Assembly: GCF_039812505.1 (NCBI RefSeq)
Contig: NZ_JBDIAQ010000153.1
Coordinates: forward strand, 1-8,326
From: Intrasporangium_A sp039812505
GTDB lineage: Bacteria; Actinomycetota; Actinomycetes; Actinomycetales; Dermatophilaceae
DNA length: 8,326 nucleotides
Direction: 5' to 3'
Positions 6,919 to 8,326 of the stretch are shown one piece after another. Every line of letters starts with the position of its first letter. The first letter of the stretch is position 1. The notes under the pieces are model-generated. The model did no database searches. It was not told the DNA's origin and worked only from the letters and a program-made list of their open reading frames with translations. The position numbers were made by a program, and so were the translations under genes.

Positions 6919-8301
6919 ATGGAGACCGGTCCTGTCGGCGACGTCGAGCTGCGCGAGCTCGGACACCTCGTGCCCGGAGCACGCCTGGTCACCGACCCGG
7001 ACATCGTGGCCGGGTTCGTCCACGACCAGGTCACGGTCCTCCCGGCGGGGCGGCCGCTTGCGGTGGTCATGCCCAGCCGTACCGAGGACGTCGTCGCGGT
7101 GATGCAGTGGGCCACCCGTCACCGGGTGCCGGTCGTACCGCGGGGCGCCGGCACCGGCCTCGCCGGGGGCGCGACCGCCATCGACAACGCGCTCGTCGTC
7201 TGCCTCTCCGGGATGACCGCCATCCGCGAGATCGACCCGGCGAACCGGGTCGCCGTCGTCGAGGCCGGGGCGATCACCGCCGACGTCGACCGGGCGGCCC
7301 GAGAGGCCGGCCTCATGTATGCCCCTGACCCGTCCTCCGTCGAGCTGAGCACCATCGGCGGAAACGTCGCCACGAACGCCGGCGGGCTGCGCTGCGTCAA
7401 GTACGGCGTCACCCGCGACTCCGTCCTCGGCATCGAGGCGGTCCTCGCCGACGGTCGGGTCCTGTCTACCGGTGGGCGGACCATCAAGAACGTCGCCGGC
7501 TACGACCTCACCGGGCTGTTCGTCGGGTCCGAGGGCACGCTGGGCATCGTCACGAGCGCCACCCTGCGGCTGCTCCCGCTCCCACCGCGCGACCCGGTCA
7601 CGGTGGTGGGCGGCTTCCCGTCGCTCGTCACCGCCGCCGGCGCCGTCTCCTCCGTGGTCGCCGCCGGGCTGCGCCCGAGCCTGCTCGAGCTGCTCGACCA
7701 TGCCATGCTCCGGGCGATCGACGACTGGAAGCACCTCGGCCTCTCCGGGACCGAGGCGATGCTCATCGCCCAGTTCGACGACGTCGACGCCGACGCCCGC
7801 GCCGAACGGGTCGACGCCCTGTTCACGGCCGCCGGAGCCGATGACGTGGCGGTCTCGACGGACCCCGACGAGTCCGCCCAGCTCCTCGAGGTGCGGCGCC
7901 TGGCCTACCCCGCTGCCGAACGACTCGGCCGGTGCCTCGTCGAGGACGTCGGTGTGCCGGTCAGCCGGCTGGCCGACATGGTCGCCCGGATCGAGCGGGC
8001 CGCCGACCGGCACGACGTCCGGGTCGTCACCGTGGCCCACGCCGGCGACGGCAACCTGCACCCCACCTTCGTGTTCGACTCGCCCGACGGCACGGTGCCC
8101 CACGCGGTGTGGCAGGCGGCCGACGAGGTCTTCCGCGGTGCCCTCGAGCTCGACGGCACGCTGACCGGTGAGCACGGGGTCGGGCTGCTCAAGCAGCGTT
8201 GGCTGCCCGACCAGCTCGGTCCGGTGGGGACTGCGGTCAGCCGGGCCATCAAGGACGCACTGGACCCCCTCGGCCTGCTCAACCCCGGTCGCGGCATCTG
8301 A
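6919..8301 (+). CDS. GlcD-like FAD-linked 2-hydroxyacid oxidase/dehydrogenase
   Basis: FAD flavoprotein of the VAO/PCMH family, related to glycolate oxidase subunit GlcD and D-lactate or D-2-hydroxyglutarate dehydrogenases, which oxidise 2-hydroxyacids to 2-oxoacids. Length is 460 aa, normal for the family. The N-terminal FAD-binding domain (about 38-215) shows PRGAGTGLAGGA (74-85), SSVELSTIGGNVATNAGG with G147-G148-N149, and GYDLTGLFVGSEGTLGI. The C-terminal cap domain (about 220-457) shows the HAGDGNLHP motif (374-382, its histidines being probable metal or substrate ligands), GEHGVG (418-423) and a LNPGRG end. No GlcE or GlcF partner, signal peptide or membrane segment is visible, so it is probably cytosolic and passes electrons to an unknown acceptor. 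It sits 28 bp after hutF with a strong ribosome site, but it is not a standard hut enzyme. The substrate cannot be read from sequence; links to glutamate-derived 2-hydroxyglutarate or to an imidazole side product are speculation. Confidence 0.85.
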   Translation: METGPVGDVELRELGHLVPGARLVTDPDIVAGFVHDQVTVLPAGRPLAVVMPSRTEDVVAVMQWATRHRVPVVPRGAGTGLAGGATAIDNALVVCLSGMTAIREIDPANRVAVVEAGAITADVDRAAREAGLMYAPDPSSVELSTIGGNVATNAGGLRCVKYGVTRDSVLGIEAVLADGRVLSTGGRTIKNVAGYDLTGLFVGSEGTLGIVTSATLRLLPLPPRDPVTVVGGFPSLVTAAGAVSSVVAAGLRPSLLELLDHAMLRAIDDWKHLGLSGTEAMLIAQFDDVDADARAERVDALFTAAGADDVAVSTDPDESAQLLEVRRLAYPAAERLGRCLVEDVGVPVSRLADMVARIERAADRHDVRVVTVAHAGDGNLHPTFVFDSPDGTVPHAVWQAADEVFRGALELDGTLTGEHGVGLLKQRWLPDQLGPVGTAVSRAIKDALDPLGLLNPGRGI

Positions 8302-8303
8302 CC

Positions 8304-8320
8304 CCGAGTGACACGCTCGG
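8304..8320 (+). terminator. Possible stem-loop at the end of the cluster
   Basis: CCGAGTG (8304-8310) and CGCTCGG (8314-8320) form a 7-bp stem with one G-U pair around an ACA loop, starting 2 nt after the last stop codon. Position fits a terminator, but CTGCCG follows rather than a T-tract, and the window ends 6 nt later. High-GC actinobacteria often use hairpins without a U-tail, so this is a candidate only. Confidence 0.4.
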
Positions 8321-8326
8321 CTGCCG

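Overview
The window is a compact, high-GC stretch with a strong preference for G or C in third codon positions and very little intergenic DNA. This suggests a high-GC actinobacterium; the genus cannot be fixed from the sequence alone. Every supported gene is on the + strand. The layout is one catabolic cluster: an IclR-family regulator whose 5' end lies outside the window, then hutH, hutU, hutI and hutF in pathway order, then a GlcD-like FAD-linked oxidase, and a short tail with a possible hairpin.

The four hut genes encode the path from L-histidine to N-formyl-L-glutamate. HutH removes ammonia to give urocanate, HutU hydrates urocanate to imidazolonepropionate, HutI opens the ring to N-formimidoyl-L-glutamate, and HutF deiminates that to N-formyl-L-glutamate. 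The last step, N-formylglutamate deformylase (HutG or an equivalent), is not in the window. Spacing is tight: 2 bp between hutH and hutU, 4 bp between hutU and hutI, an ATGA overlap between hutI and hutF, and 28 bp with a strong Shine-Dalgarno before the oxidase. This points to one transcription unit. The IclR gene ends 86 bp before hutH and is the obvious candidate local regulator.

The architecture is ordinary, but some enzymes are not textbook members. HutU keeps its NAD loop and the core substrate-site motifs but lacks the nearly invariant urocanase His-His-Gly-Gly-Gly-Val-Gly stretch, replaced without an indel by Ala-Ile-Gln-Ala-Asn-Tyr-Ala. HutH has an intact MIO triad and the main catalytic residues, but its selectivity loop reads Ser-Asn where histidine ammonia-lyases normally have Ser-His, and other active-site-lining motifs are altered. 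HutI belongs to a variant clade with His-Leu-Asp-Ala-Tyr in place of the usual His-Ala-Asp-Gln type motif. Together these suggest either a divergent lineage of the histidine pathway or one tuned to a modified histidine. That idea is the main observation worth testing; nothing in the window proves a new system.

No RNA genes, mobile elements, CRISPR arrays or long repeats were seen. There is no gene-free stretch over 300 bases.
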